From: Microbispora amethystogenes
GTDB taxonomy: Bacteria > Actinomycetota > Actinomycetes > Streptosporangiales > Streptosporangiaceae
Reading direction: 5' to 3'
NCBI RefSeq assembly: GCF_016863015.1
Contig: NZ_BOOB01000047.1
Span: 1 to 64,000, forward strand
Length of the DNA stretch: 64,000 nt
Shown: piece after piece, positions 53,780 to 62,330 of the stretch
Position numbering within the stretch: position 1 is the stretch's first letter
Layout of the letters: the number at the start of each line of letters is the position of its first letter
Made by a program: the position numbers and the translations under genes
Notes under the pieces: model-generated
The model's database searches: none
Told to the model about the DNA's origin: nothing
Seen by the model: the letters and a program-made list of their open reading frames with translations, nothing else

Positions 53780-55312
53780 ATGAAACACCGCGTCGCGTTA
53801 GTGACGGCGGCCGTCGGCCTCGTGGCCGCGGGCGCCGCGCTCGTGAATGCACCGGCCTCAGCCGCCGCCAGTGGCTGCTCAGTGAAATACAAGGTCGCAG
53901 GTGAGTGGTCGGGCGGCTTCCAGGGTGACGTCTCGATCACCAATCTGGGCGACCCGCTGACCAGCTGGACGCTGGAGTTCGACTTCCCCAATGCCGGTCA
54001 GGGTGTGAACAACGGCTGGAGCGCCGACTGGTCGCAGTCCGGCACCCACGTCACCGCCAAGAGCCTGAGCTGGAACGCCAATGTGGCCACCGGCGCCTCG
54101 GTGTCGATCGGCTTCATCGGCAAGTGGAGCGGGAGCAACCCGGTTCCCACCGCGTTCAAGGTCAATGGTGTCGCGTGCACCGGCCAGTCCCCCAGCCCCA
54201 GCGCGAGCCCCAGCGCAAGTCCCAGCTCAAGTCCCAGCGCAAGTCCCAGCGCAAGTCCCAGCGCGAGCCCCAGCCCTGATCCCGGTGGCCCCGCACCGCA
54301 GCTGCACGTCTCCGGCAACAAGATCGTGACGGCGGCCGGGAAGCCGTACCGGCTGCTGGGCGTCTCCCGCTCCAGCGGCGAGTTCGCCTGCGTCCAGGGC
54401 AAGGGGATGTGGGACTCCGGCCCGGTGGACCAGGCGTCGGTCGACGCGATGAAGAGCTGGAACATCCACGCCGTCCGCATCCCGCTCAACGAGGAGTGCT
54501 GGCTCGGCCTCAACGGCTCGCCCAGCGGCGCCGCCTACCAGCAGGAGGTCAAGAAGTACGCGGACCTGCTGGTCGCCAACGGCATCACGCCGATCCTCGA
54601 CCTGCACTGGACCTCGGGCGCCTACAGCAACGGACCGGACTGGCACTGCAAGGACGCCACCGCGACGTGCCAGAAGCCGATGCCGGACGCGCAGTACGCT
54701 CCCCAGTTCTGGACCGGCGTCGCGAAGACCTTCAAGGGCGACAACGCGGTGGTCTTCGATCTGTTCAACGAGCCGTACCCGGAGGTCGGCAGCGACTGGA
54801 ACAAGACCTTGGGCTGGCAGTGCCTGCGTGACGGCGGCACCTGCACCGGCATTCCCTATGAGGTGGCCGGCATGCAGGACCTCGTCGACGCGGTCCGGGC
54901 GACCGGCGCGACCAACGTCCTCATGGTGGGCGGCCTGGAGTGGGCCAACGACATGCGGGAGTGGCTGGCGTACAAGCCGAACGACCCGCTGAACAACATC
55001 GCCGCATCCTGGCACTCCTACAGCTTCAACGCCTGCGCCACGGCGTCCTGCTGGGACAGCCAGGTCGCTCCGCTCGCCGCGAAGGTCCCCGTGGTGACCG
55101 GTGAGTTCGGCGCGGACAACTGCGGCTACGACTACATGGACCAGCTCACGAAGTGGGCGGACAAGAACGGCGTGTCGTACCTCGCCTGGACCTGGAGCCC
55201 GTGGGGCTGCAGCACGGGCGCGGTGCTCATCAAGGACTACGCCGGCACGCCCGAGCCCGGCATCGGCGAGGGCTACAAGGCGCACCTGCTCACCCAGAAC
55301 CCGTACGCATGA
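53780..55312 (+). CDS. Secreted CBM2-GH5 endo-glycanase
   Basis: 510 residues. Signal peptide (to about 31, ending APASAAA), CBM2 (about 33-133: CSVKYKVAGEWSGGFQGDVS, closing Cys in VNGVACT), a Ser-Pro-Ala linker of repeated SPSA units, then a GH5 barrel (about 168-510) with the acid/base Glu331 in LFNEPYPE and the nucleophile Glu442 in VTGEFGAD. GH5 covers endoglucanases and mannanases; the mannan context favours mannanase or mixed activity, but the subfamily could not be fixed. The ATG at 53780 follows AGAGGAAAG. It begins 44 bp after the ABC ATPase, so it is probably cotranscribed. Confidence 0.87.
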   Translation: MKHRVALVTAAVGLVAAGAALVNAPASAAASGCSVKYKVAGEWSGGFQGDVSITNLGDPLTSWTLEFDFPNAGQGVNNGWSADWSQSGTHVTAKSLSWNANVATGASVSIGFIGKWSGSNPVPTAFKVNGVACTGQSPSPSASPSASPSSSPSASPSASPSASPSPDPGGPAPQLHVSGNKIVTAAGKPYRLLGVSRSSGEFACVQGKGMWDSGPVDQASVDAMKSWNIHAVRIPLNEECWLGLNGSPSGAAYQQEVKKYADLLVANGITPILDLHWTSGAYSNGPDWHCKDATATCQKPMPDAQYAPQFWTGVAKTFKGDNAVVFDLFNEPYPEVGSDWNKTLGWQCLRDGGTCTGIPYEVAGMQDLVDAVRATGATNVLMVGGLEWANDMREWLAYKPNDPLNNIAASWHSYSFNACATASCWDSQVAPLAAKVPVVTGEFGADNCGYDYMDQLTKWADKNGVSYLAWTWSPWGCSTGAVLIKDYAGTPEPGIGEGYKAHLLTQNPYA

Positions 55313-55335
55313 TCACCTGTCCTGACCGCAGGTGA
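55313..55335. repeat. Inverted repeat TCACCTG ... CAGGTGA after the GH5 gene
   Basis: Seven-base arms TCACCTG (55313-55319) and CAGGTGA (55329-55335) start directly after the GH5 stop, with a 9-nt loop. It may be part of the terminator region or a small regulatory dyad before the GH42 gene. Confidence 0.35.
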
Positions 55336-55344
55336 CAGTGCCGG

Positions 55345-55373
55345 GCCCAGCCACCGGACCGCGGTGGCTGGGC
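55345..55373 (+). terminator. Hairpin terminator between GH5 and GH42
   Basis: GCCCAGCCACC (55345-55355) pairs perfectly with GGTGGCTGGGC (55363-55373) around a 7-nt loop. There is no U-tract, as usual in actinobacteria. It would end or attenuate the transporter-GH5 transcript 28 bp before the GH42 start, so GH42 may depend on read-through. Confidence 0.65.
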
Positions 55374-55400
55374 TCGTAACGGCTCGCCAAGGAGCGTCAC

Positions 55401-57434
55401 ATGACCAACCCTCGTATGCACGCCTTCAGGAGCCGCCTGGGCGGCCTGGCCTACGGAGGCGACTACAACCCTGAGCAGTGGGACCGCGCCACCTGGCGGG
55501 AGGACGTCCGGCTGATGCGTGAGGCCGGAGTGAACCTGGTCTCGCTGGGGATCTTCGCCTGGGTCGCGATCGAACCAGCGCCCGGGGAGTACGAGTTCGG
55601 CTGGCTCGACGAGGTCATGGACCTCCTGCACGAGGGCGGCGTCAGCGTCAACCTGGCCACCCCCACCGCCGTGCCGCCCGCCTGGCTCACCCAACTGCAC
55701 CCGGAGGTTCTCCCCATCATGGAGGACGGCCGGCCCCTCGGCCTGGGCAGCCGTCAGCACTTCGACCACGCCTCCCCTGTCTACCGTGAGTACGCCGCGA
55801 ACATCGTCACCCGGCTCGCCGAGCGCTACTCATTCCACCCGGCTCTCGCGATGTGGCATGTCAACAACGAATACGGCCCCACGTCGTACAGCCAGGCCGC
55901 CGCCGAGGGCTTCCGCCGCTGGCTCCAGCGCAGGTACGGCGACCTCGACACCCTCAACGCCGCCTGGACCACCCGCTTCTGGGGCCAGGTCTACACGGAC
56001 TGGAACCAGATCGAGGTGGCCAATGTCATGGGCGTCTGGATGAACCCCGCTCGCCGCCTCGACTTCCGGCGCTTCACCTCCGACTCTCTGCTCGAGTGCT
56101 ACCTCGCCGAGCGTGACATCCTCCGCTCCTTCCGCGACGACATCCCGATCATGACCAACCTGATGTCCTTCTACCCGCACGCGGACTACTGGAGGTGGGC
56201 GCCGGAACAGGACGTCGCCGCCCTCGACGTCTACCCCGACCCCGGCGACCCGGGATCGCACATATCGACCGCATTCCACTACGACATGTTCCGCTCGCTG
56301 AAGAACGGTCAGCCGTGGATGGTCATGGAGCAGGCCGCGAGCGCCGTCAACTGGAGAGACGTCAACCTGGCCAAGGAACCCGGGCGGATGCGGCTCGGCT
56401 CGCTGCAGGCGCTGGCACGTGGATCCGACTCGGTGATGTTCTTCCAATGGCGGGCCGCCCGGGGCGGGGTGGAGCGCTTCCACTCCGCGATGGTTCCTCA
56501 CTCCGGGCCGGACTCGCGGACCTTCCGGGAGATCACCGGCCTGGGACACGAGCTGAGTCTCCTCGCCCCGGTGGCGGGTACGACCATGCGCTGCGCCGAC
56601 GTCGCGATCCTGTTCGACTGGGATGGCCGGTGGGGGCTGGAGGACACCGGATGGCTGCCCCGTGACGACTTCGACTATGGCGAAAGCGTGCTGCGCCATC
56701 ATCGGCCGCTTTGGGAACACCACCACACCATCGACGTCGTGTCTCCCGGAAGTGACCTGGCGCCGTACAAGGTCCTGATCATCCCCAACGCGTACCTGAT
56801 CGGCGACGAGGGCGTCGCAGCCGTCACCGAGTTCGCCCGCGCCGGTGGCACCGTCGTCATTTCCTTCTTCTCAGGGGTCGTGGACGAGTGCGACCGCGTC
56901 CGCCCCCACGGCTATCCGGGGGCGTTCCGCCACCTCATCGGGGCGAAGATCGACGAGTACTGGCCGGCGCGTCCCGGAGAGCGGTTCGCGGTCCGGTTCG
57001 CCGACGGGCGTACCGCCACCGCGAGCTGGTGGCGGGAGGACATTCATCTGGAGACCGGCACCGCGCTGGCGAGATACGCCGACGGGCCGCTGGCAGGACG
57101 CGCCGCGATCGTCGCGAACGCCTACGGCTCCGGCCGGGTCGTCTACTTCGCGACTCTCCTGGACGACGCCGCCTTCCATGCCGTCCTTCTGGACCAGGTC
57201 CGGACGGCCGGGGTCACGGATCCCTTCCCGGGCCTGCCCACCCACGTCGAGTGCACGGTACGGGAGGGCGGGGGGAACGAGTACCTCTTCCTCCTCAACC
57301 ACAGCCCCGACGAGGACGTCGCCGTTCCCCTGGACCGCTCGGGAATCGACCTGCTGACGGGCGCCGCGGCAACCGAGGAGATCACATTGGCTCCTCTCGG
57401 CGCCGCCGTCATCCGGACAACACGGCACGTGTGA
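55401..57434 (+). CDS. GH42 beta-galactosidase
   Basis: 677 residues, standard for GH42. The barrel starts GGDYNPEQWDRATWREDVRL; acid/base Glu157 in HVNNEYGP; nucleophile Glu310 in MVMEQAAS; the trimerisation domain includes VLIIPNAYLIGDEGV, and the C-terminal domain follows. No signal peptide, so intracellular. It removes beta-galactosyl groups; some members act on arabinogalactan or galactan oligomers. The ATG is preceded by AAGGAG at 7 nt. It closes the plus-strand half of the locus and converges with the second ROK gene. Confidence 0.93.
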   Translation: MTNPRMHAFRSRLGGLAYGGDYNPEQWDRATWREDVRLMREAGVNLVSLGIFAWVAIEPAPGEYEFGWLDEVMDLLHEGGVSVNLATPTAVPPAWLTQLHPEVLPIMEDGRPLGLGSRQHFDHASPVYREYAANIVTRLAERYSFHPALAMWHVNNEYGPTSYSQAAAEGFRRWLQRRYGDLDTLNAAWTTRFWGQVYTDWNQIEVANVMGVWMNPARRLDFRRFTSDSLLECYLAERDILRSFRDDIPIMTNLMSFYPHADYWRWAPEQDVAALDVYPDPGDPGSHISTAFHYDMFRSLKNGQPWMVMEQAASAVNWRDVNLAKEPGRMRLGSLQALARGSDSVMFFQWRAARGGVERFHSAMVPHSGPDSRTFREITGLGHELSLLAPVAGTTMRCADVAILFDWDGRWGLEDTGWLPRDDFDYGESVLRHHRPLWEHHHTIDVVSPGSDLAPYKVLIIPNAYLIGDEGVAAVTEFARAGGTVVISFFSGVVDECDRVRPHGYPGAFRHLIGAKIDEYWPARPGERFAVRFADGRTATASWWREDIHLETGTALARYADGPLAGRAAIVANAYGSGRVVYFATLLDDAAFHAVLLDQVRTAGVTDPFPGLPTHVECTVREGGGNEYLFLLNHSPDEDVAVPLDRSGIDLLTGAAATEEITLAPLGAAVIRTTRHV

Positions 57435-57448
57435 CGGCTCCGGCGACG

Positions 57449-58666
57449 TCAGGCTCGTACGTCCAGCTCGAGGAGGGCCAGCTCGCCCTGCAGGACAAGC
57501 ACGGCGCCGCCGATCGCCGCCGCGTCCGAGCTGCTGACCGAGGTGACCACCCGGACCGGGTGCGCCCGCCGGGCGAAGGTACGCCGTTGCACCTCCTCCT
57601 CGATCACAGACTGGTAGATCGACGCCGCGGTGGTGAAACTGGGGCCGGCGAGCACGATCAGGTCGAGGTCGAACAGGCTCGTCATCGTGACGGCGGCGGT
57701 GCCCAGATGGCGGGCGGAGCGCTCGATCAAGGTCCGTGCCGCCGGGTCTCCGGCGACGGCGGCGGTCGCGATGCGGGCGAACCCGGTCATGACGTCAGTA
57801 TCCGCAGGGTCGAGCCCAAGCCGTTGACCGAGGCTCGACTCCTTCAGCGCCTGCCTTATCACGGCGGCGGGTTCCACGTAGTTTCCAAGGCAGCCGTAGT
57901 TGCCGCAATCGCATGGTCCTCCGTTGACGTCGATGGTGATGTGGCCGATCTCGACGGCGTTGGAAGAGACGCCGCGGTACACCTCGCCATCGATGACGAC
58001 GCCCCCGCCGAGGCCACTGGCCATGTAGAGGCACCCGTACGTACGGGACTCCACCGCCCCCAGCCAGTACTCGCCGATCGCCGCGGCCGCCGCGTCGTTG
58101 TCGAGCAGCACCGGCAGGCCCAGGAGTTCGGACAGGCACGGCGCGACCGGATATCGGAACCACTCGGCGGTCGGCTGGTGGGTCAGCAGCACGCCCGCCT
58201 GCCGGTCCTGTGGTCCGTAGGTCGCCAGCCCCACTCCGAGCACTTTGCCGCGATCGACTCCGGCGGTCTCGATCAGGGCGTCCACACGCGAGGCCACCAG
58301 CGAGAGTGCCTGCTCGGGAGGCAGCAGCGCCGTTCCGGGGAACGCGGTCCTGGCCACCTGCCGGCCGGTCAGATCGACGATGACGATGATGCAGATGTTG
58401 CGTTCGAACAACACTCCTACGGCGTACCGGGCGTGCGGGTTGATCTGCAGCAGCGTCGGAGGCTTGCCTCCGGTCGACGCGCCGCGCCCGACCTCGACGA
58501 CCAGCCCAAGGTCCATGAGCTCACGAACGACCTGGGTGATGGTCGCCGCCGTGACTCCGGTGTCGGCGGCGAGCTCGACCCGGCTGATGGTGCCTGCCTT
58601 CCGGATCCTGTTGAGCACGACGCCGCGGGTCCTCGGCCTCCCCGCCCCGATGGGGCTGGTCGCCAT
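57449..58666 (-). CDS. ROK-family transcriptional repressor 2
   Basis: 405 residues from the ATG at 58666, which has GGGAGG 4-9 nt upstream; the open frame beyond is rejected. N-terminal winged HTH (about 12-72: GVVLNRIRKAGTISRVELAA, TGVTAATITQVVRELMDLGL) and a ROK domain with DNDAAAAAIGEYWLG, MASGLGGGVVIDG and the zinc motif EIGHITIDVNG with CDCGNYGCLGNY. It resembles ROK repressor 1 but is clearly diverged. It ends 14 bp from the converging GH42 stop. A strong inverted repeat at 58748-58767 suggests autoregulation; its other targets are probably in the same locus. Confidence 0.88.
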   Translation of the reverse strand: MATSPIGAGRPRTRGVVLNRIRKAGTISRVELAADTGVTAATITQVVRELMDLGLVVEVGRGASTGGKPPTLLQINPHARYAVGVLFERNICIIVIVDLTGRQVARTAFPGTALLPPEQALSLVASRVDALIETAGVDRGKVLGVGLATYGPQDRQAGVLLTHQPTAEWFRYPVAPCLSELLGLPVLLDNDAAAAAIGEYWLGAVESRTYGCLYMASGLGGGVVIDGEVYRGVSSNAVEIGHITIDVNGGPCDCGNYGCLGNYVEPAAVIRQALKESSLGQRLGLDPADTDVMTGFARIATAAVAGDPAARTLIERSARHLGTAAVTMTSLFDLDLIVLAGPSFTTAASIYQSVIEEEVQRRTFARRAHPVRVVTSVSSSDAAAIGGAVLVLQGELALLELDVRA

Positions 58667-59038
58667 TCGGCCTCCCTTGAAGCCACCGACCGACCACAGG
58701 TTGCGAGGCTCGGTGGGGACGTGTCTCACGTGATTCAGCGACAACGGTTCATTGATCAGTCAATGAACTATTTTCCCACCGTCCTATGTAGTTGTCGTAT
58801 CCGGCCACGTAACCGACAGTGGCGACCGCTGCGAGATCTGCGAGCGCACGGACGGTTCGACGGGGACGCGGAGGAGCGGCTGCACCGTACGGAGATCACG
58901 AGCCTGGTCGTCACCGGACACCCTCGCGCAGGACGAGACGTCCCTGCCGTCCCTGGAGGTGTGCCCGGCCGCACCGCTGCCGGCCGATGCGATCCGCGTG
59001 CATAGGGATGAGACAACCATCCTGAGCTGCGGCGTGGT
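58667..59038. other. 372-bp region between ROK 2 and the MerR-methyltransferase gene
   Basis: It holds the ROK 2 leader and operator (58748-58767) and then about 270 bp in which no gene, RNA or repeat was recognised. Base composition stays GC-rich, and short frames on both strands have no recognisable content. Confidence 0.5.
58748..58767. promoter_or_regulatory. Perfect inverted repeat TTCATTGATCAGTCAATGAA, probable ROK 2 operator
   Basis: Eight-base arms TTCATTGA (58748-58755) and TCAATGAA (58760-58767) with a 4-bp spacer, about 80 bp upstream of the ROK 2 start. On the minus strand it overlaps a TTGACT box (58763-58758), the same -35-like hexamer seen at the ROK 1 operators. Confidence 0.65.
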
Positions 59039-59911
59039 TCACGCTATGAGCAAGCGGAGGCCGAGATCTGCCGCGTCAAGGGCGGTGAGGTCGCTGTTGC
59101 GCTCGGCCCACCGGCCGGAGTCAAGGTCGTCGCCGAGGCTTCGCACCGCCCGCTGCTCAGCCTCAGGCCCGACCTTCGTCCACACCGACATCGCACGGCG
59201 CACGTGCTCCTCCAGATAAGCCGCCGGTCGGCGCCAGTACGCCTCGAACAGGCCGTCAGCGCAGTCCCACGGGATGGGCACCGGCTCGGCGCGGGCGCCG
59301 ATCGCGTCGGCCATCCCGGCAAGCGAGGGAAATTCCGCGAGGACGGCGGCGAACTCAGGCAGGTAGTCGCGGGTAAGCCAGAACCGGTCCTGCCAGCCAG
59401 GCTCGTCGGTGTCGAAGGTGAGCACCACTACGCGGTGAGCCACGCGCCGCATCTCGCGCAGCCCCGCTGTCGGATCCCCCCAGTGGTGAACGGTGGAGAC
59501 GGCCATCGCGACGTCGAAGGACCGGTCCTCGAACGGCAGGTTCTCCGCGGTGGCGGCCACGCACGGCGCCGCGTCGGCAGGTCGCTGACCCCGCATGACC
59601 GCCGATGGCTCCACCGCGGTCACGTCGCGATCGGGAGGCTCGTAGGAGCCGGTGCCGGCCCCGACGTTCAGCACCGTCTGCGCGTCCCCGAGTGCATCCC
59701 ATATCTGCGCGGCGATCCGCGGCTCAGTACGCCGTGTCGCGGGGTAAGCGCTGCCGATCTCGTTGTACAGCCGTGCGCCGAGCATCTCCAGTTGCTCCTC
59801 CGGTGTCACCTTCAGCCCCTTCGCCCGTGCCTCGAGTCCCCTCTCGATGGCCGCCCGGACACTCACACCGGCCAGCTCGGCCACGTGTCCCACAGTCCAG
59901 TGATCCTCCAC
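59039..59911 (-). CDS. MerR/TipA-like N-terminus fused to a class I methyltransferase
   Basis: 290 residues from a GTG at 59911. Residues 1-18 (EDHWTVGHVAELAGVSVR) are the start of a MerR HTH of the TipA type. They run straight into AIERGLEARAKGLKVTPEEQ and LEMLG, which matches the TipA region that normally lies about 80 residues later, so the second wing, dimer helix and most of the effector domain are missing. From about residue 45 the protein is a SAM methyltransferase: VLNVGAGTGSYEPPDRDVTA, ENLPFEDRSFDVAMAVSTVH and a typical C-terminal half. The hybrid is open and in frame. Either a true fusion regulator-enzyme or a deletion product in which only the methyltransferase works. Confidence 0.75.
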   Translation of the reverse strand: MEDHWTVGHVAELAGVSVRAAIERGLEARAKGLKVTPEEQLEMLGARLYNEIGSAYPATRRTEPRIAAQIWDALGDAQTVLNVGAGTGSYEPPDRDVTAVEPSAVMRGQRPADAAPCVAATAENLPFEDRSFDVAMAVSTVHHWGDPTAGLREMRRVAHRVVVLTFDTDEPGWQDRFWLTRDYLPEFAAVLAEFPSLAGMADAIGARAEPVPIPWDCADGLFEAYWRRPAAYLEEHVRRAMSVWTKVGPEAEQRAVRSLGDDLDSGRWAERNSDLTALDAADLGLRLLIA

Positions 59912-60086
59912 GGCACCGACTACGCAGCCTGACGTCACCGCCACGTGAGGGTCAAGAGCCTCACTCACGCAACAAGTGCCGAATGCGGAGCAGCGTGTTG
60001 AACATGGCCTGGTCAGGCCGCTACGACCGCGCTGAGACGGTCCCTGTCGAGCATGTGATGCCCGAGGACCGCGGGAGGCGTGGTCG

Positions 60087-60292
60087 ATGAGCGTGGCGGA
60101 TCGCGCGCATCCCGTACGACAGGATCCCGGCGTGGCGCCCCAGGAGTTCCTACGCGACCGCATCGCGGCGTTCAAGGTGCCGGTCCGGTTCTGGTCCAGG
60201 GAGGCCGAGCTGCCGCGCAACCCGGGGGGAAGGTCCTCAAGACCCACCTGCGCAAGGAGACGCGCGCGCCGGAAGCATTACCCGGCGCGTAA
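60087..60292 (+). pseudogene. C-terminal fragment of an acyl-CoA ligase, frameshifted
   Basis: The frame from 60087 gives APQEFLRDRIAAFKVPVRFW then SREAELPRNPGG; after the six-G run at about 60224-60229 the sequence continues as GKVLKTHLRKE in the next frame, ending at 60292. This is the end of an AMP-forming acyl-CoA synthetase (AAFKVP, LPRN-GKVLK with the catalytic Lys). The adenylation domain is absent. A clear gene remnant. Confidence 0.75.
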
Positions 60293-60361
60293 TCGCCTCT
60301 CCTCAAGGGTCCATGACACCGTTCACGTGTCGTCACCGAGACAACCTGAAGGAGCACGAAG

Positions 60362-60727
60362 ATGACCGACTACACCGCCCTGGCCGAGCGTTACATCGCC
60401 GCCTGGAACGAGCGTGACCCCGAGGCCAGGGCGAAGGCAGTGGCCGCGCTGTGGACCGAGGACGGCGGCTACATCGACCCGCTGGCCACGGTGACCGGCC
60501 ACGAAGGCGTCACCGCCGTGATCGCCGGCGCGCAGGACATGTTCCCCGGGTTCGTGTTCACCCTGGGCGGCGCCGTGGACGGTCATCACGACACGGCCCG
60601 GTTCACCTGGCACCTCGGCCCCGAGGGCGCCGCCGAGCCCGTCGTGATCGGTTTCGACGTCGTCGCGATCGCCGAGGACGGCCGGATCGGCAACGTGTAC
60701 GGCTTCCTCGACAAGGTCCCCGCCTGA
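60362..60727 (+). CDS. SnoaL-like/NTF2-fold polyketide cyclase-type protein
   Basis: 121 residues of the NTF2 fold: N-terminal YTALAERYIAAWNERDPEAR, then ALWTEDGGYIDPLATVTGHE, and the sheet VVIGFDVVAIAEDGRIGNVY. Members include SnoaL cyclases, limonene-epoxide-hydrolase relatives and stress proteins of unknown role. AAGGAGCACGAAG precedes the ATG. It follows the acyl-CoA ligase fragment by 69 bp. Specific activity unknown. Confidence 0.85.
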   Translation: MTDYTALAERYIAAWNERDPEARAKAVAALWTEDGGYIDPLATVTGHEGVTAVIAGAQDMFPGFVFTLGGAVDGHHDTARFTWHLGPEGAAEPVVIGFDVVAIAEDGRIGNVYGFLDKVPA

Positions 60728-60790
60728 CCGCCTCTCTGCGGGCTCCCGGCCGCCCCTCGTGCCGAGAGCCCGCTCGGCCAGGCTGCCGAG

Positions 60791-60977
60791 TCAGTCCGAC
60801 TCCCACCATTCCTTGCTCTCCCGGGCGTACGTAGCCGCATCCAGCAGGTGCCGCAGGCCATTCGCGTTCCCGGCCGGCGAGGCTGCTGGGCGCGCAGGCG
60901 AGCATTCGGAAGGCGCGCTCGGCGATGTCCAGGGGTGACCGGTCCGGGCCGACCATCTCGGATGGGTTCGCAGGCAT
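60791..60977 (-). pseudogene. Small hypothetical gene broken by a frameshift
   Basis: The ATG at 60977 has a good GGAG site 6 nt upstream and opens MPANPSEMVGPDRSPLDIAE with RAFRMLACAPSSLAG, a pattern seen at the start of short conserved actinobacterial proteins. Near 60877 the plausible continuation NANGLRHLLDAATYARESKE to WWESD moves to another frame. Restoring one base gives a protein of about 62 residues. No function known. Confidence 0.45.
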
Positions 60978-61339
60978 CGGGTTCTCCACGGCGAGAGGGA
61001 TTTCGCTTCGTCGAACCCGGTTGTAGGAGGGCCCTCTGGCACGGCTCCGGCGCCAATCCCCGACTGCTTCTGGCACGCCTCCGGCGTTTGGTGGTGCGGC
61101 GATTTGAGAGGCGTCCGCCAGAGCGGCGCCAGAGGTACGCAGGTGCTCTCACCAGGGGTAACAGCTCACGCCGGAGCGGTGCCGGAGGCCGCTGCTGCAC
61201 TCTAAGCGCGTATCTGAGTGCCGCCCCGGAACAGAAATGGAAGTAACGAGCACGACCTGGGGCTTCAGGTCCCTCGCCAGCCGGCCTCGGCCGGACTCGC
61301 CCCTCTCATGAGGGCTCTGTTCGTGCAGGAGGAGGCGCA
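60978..61339. other. 362-bp region before the DNA methyltransferase, with interspersed repeats
   Basis: No gene recognised. It contains three related units: TCTGGCACGGCTCCGGCG (61035-61052), TCTGGCACGCCTCCGGCG (61069-61086) and, inverted, CGCCGGAGCGGTGCC (61169-61183). Such short repeats next to a methyltransferase/HTH pair may be the edge of an integrated element. Confidence 0.45.
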
Positions 61340-62330
61340 ATGAGAATTCCGTACTGGCGAGACGACCACGCCACCCTGCACCTCGGCGACGCACGCGAAG
61401 TGCTCTCCGAGATGCCCGACCGGTCCGTGGACTGCCTGGTGACCAGCCCGCCCTGCTACGGGCTTCGGGACTACGGCCGCGGAGGAGTACGGCCAGGCGT
61501 CGACGCCCGACGAGTACGTGGACACCCTCCGCGCCACGTTCGCGGAGGCCCGGCGGGTGCTCGCCAACGACGGCACCTGCTGGCTCAACATCGGCGACAT
61601 GTACGCCGCCAACTTCGACGGCTACGCCCGCGGCGACACCTACAACAAGCGGCAGCCAGCCGTACGGCCTCGCTCCCGTCGCATCGTGCCGCCCAAGAAC
61701 CTGCTCGGCATGCCCTGGCGGGTCGCCTTCGCCCTCCAGCAGGACGGCTGGATCCTGCGCAACGCGATCGTCTGGTCCAAGCCCAACGCCATGCCGCAGT
61801 CGGTCCTCGACCGGCTCTCCACCCGGTGCGAGCTGATCTTCCTGCTCGTCAAGCAACGCTTCTACTGGTTCGACCTCGACGCCATCCGCGAGCAATACAC
61901 CGGCAACCGATCACTGTCTCACCGGACGCGGCGCGGCGGGATGAAGCTCAATGCCATCCAGACGCCCTGGCCACCAACCGGCATGCCGGAGCCAGCCAGC
62001 ACACTGCACGGCACCGCCAGCCGCTCAAACGGCCGTGCCATTGATGCGGCCAACCGGAACGGCCGCAACCCCGGCGACGTCTGGACCATCTCCACCAGGC
62101 CTTACCGAGGCGCCCACTTCGCGCCGTTCCCGATCGACATCCCGCTCCGCGCCATTGCCGCCGGCTGCCGCCCCAGCGGCACCGTCCTGGACCCGTTTTC
62201 CGGAGCGGCAACAACGGCCCTTGCCGCCCGGCAACTCGGCCAGCAGTTCATCGGCATCGAGCCCAACGCGGACTACTGCGCGCTCGCCAAGGCACGCCTG
62301 CAGGCTGCCGGAGAGAAGAGGGGAGGCGGA
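61340..62330 (+). pseudogene. DNA amino-methyltransferase (N4-cytosine or N6-adenine, beta class), frameshifted
   Basis: The first part (61340 to about 61482) gives MRIPYWRDDHATLHLGDARE and motif IV TSPPCYGLRDYG. Near 61483 one base is missing; the continuation EEYGQASTPDEYVDTLRATF, then NIGDMYAANFDGYARGD, NAIVWSKPNAMP and motif I VLDPFSGAATTALAARQLGQ with FIGIEPN are in another frame. Motif IV before motif I marks the beta class. Phage and integrative elements often carry such orphan methyltransferases. No restriction gene is nearby. No stop separates it from the HTH gene that follows. Confidence 0.8.

Noticed and set aside
54187..54285. Tandem repeats in the GH5 gene
   Set aside because: They code the low-complexity Ser-Pro-Ala linker between CBM2 and catalytic domain, not a CRISPR or mobile repeat.
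59912..60247. N-terminal extension of the MerR-methyltransferase frame
   Set aside because: The extension is Arg/Ser-rich without domain character, and the MerR motif begins exactly at the GTG at 59911.
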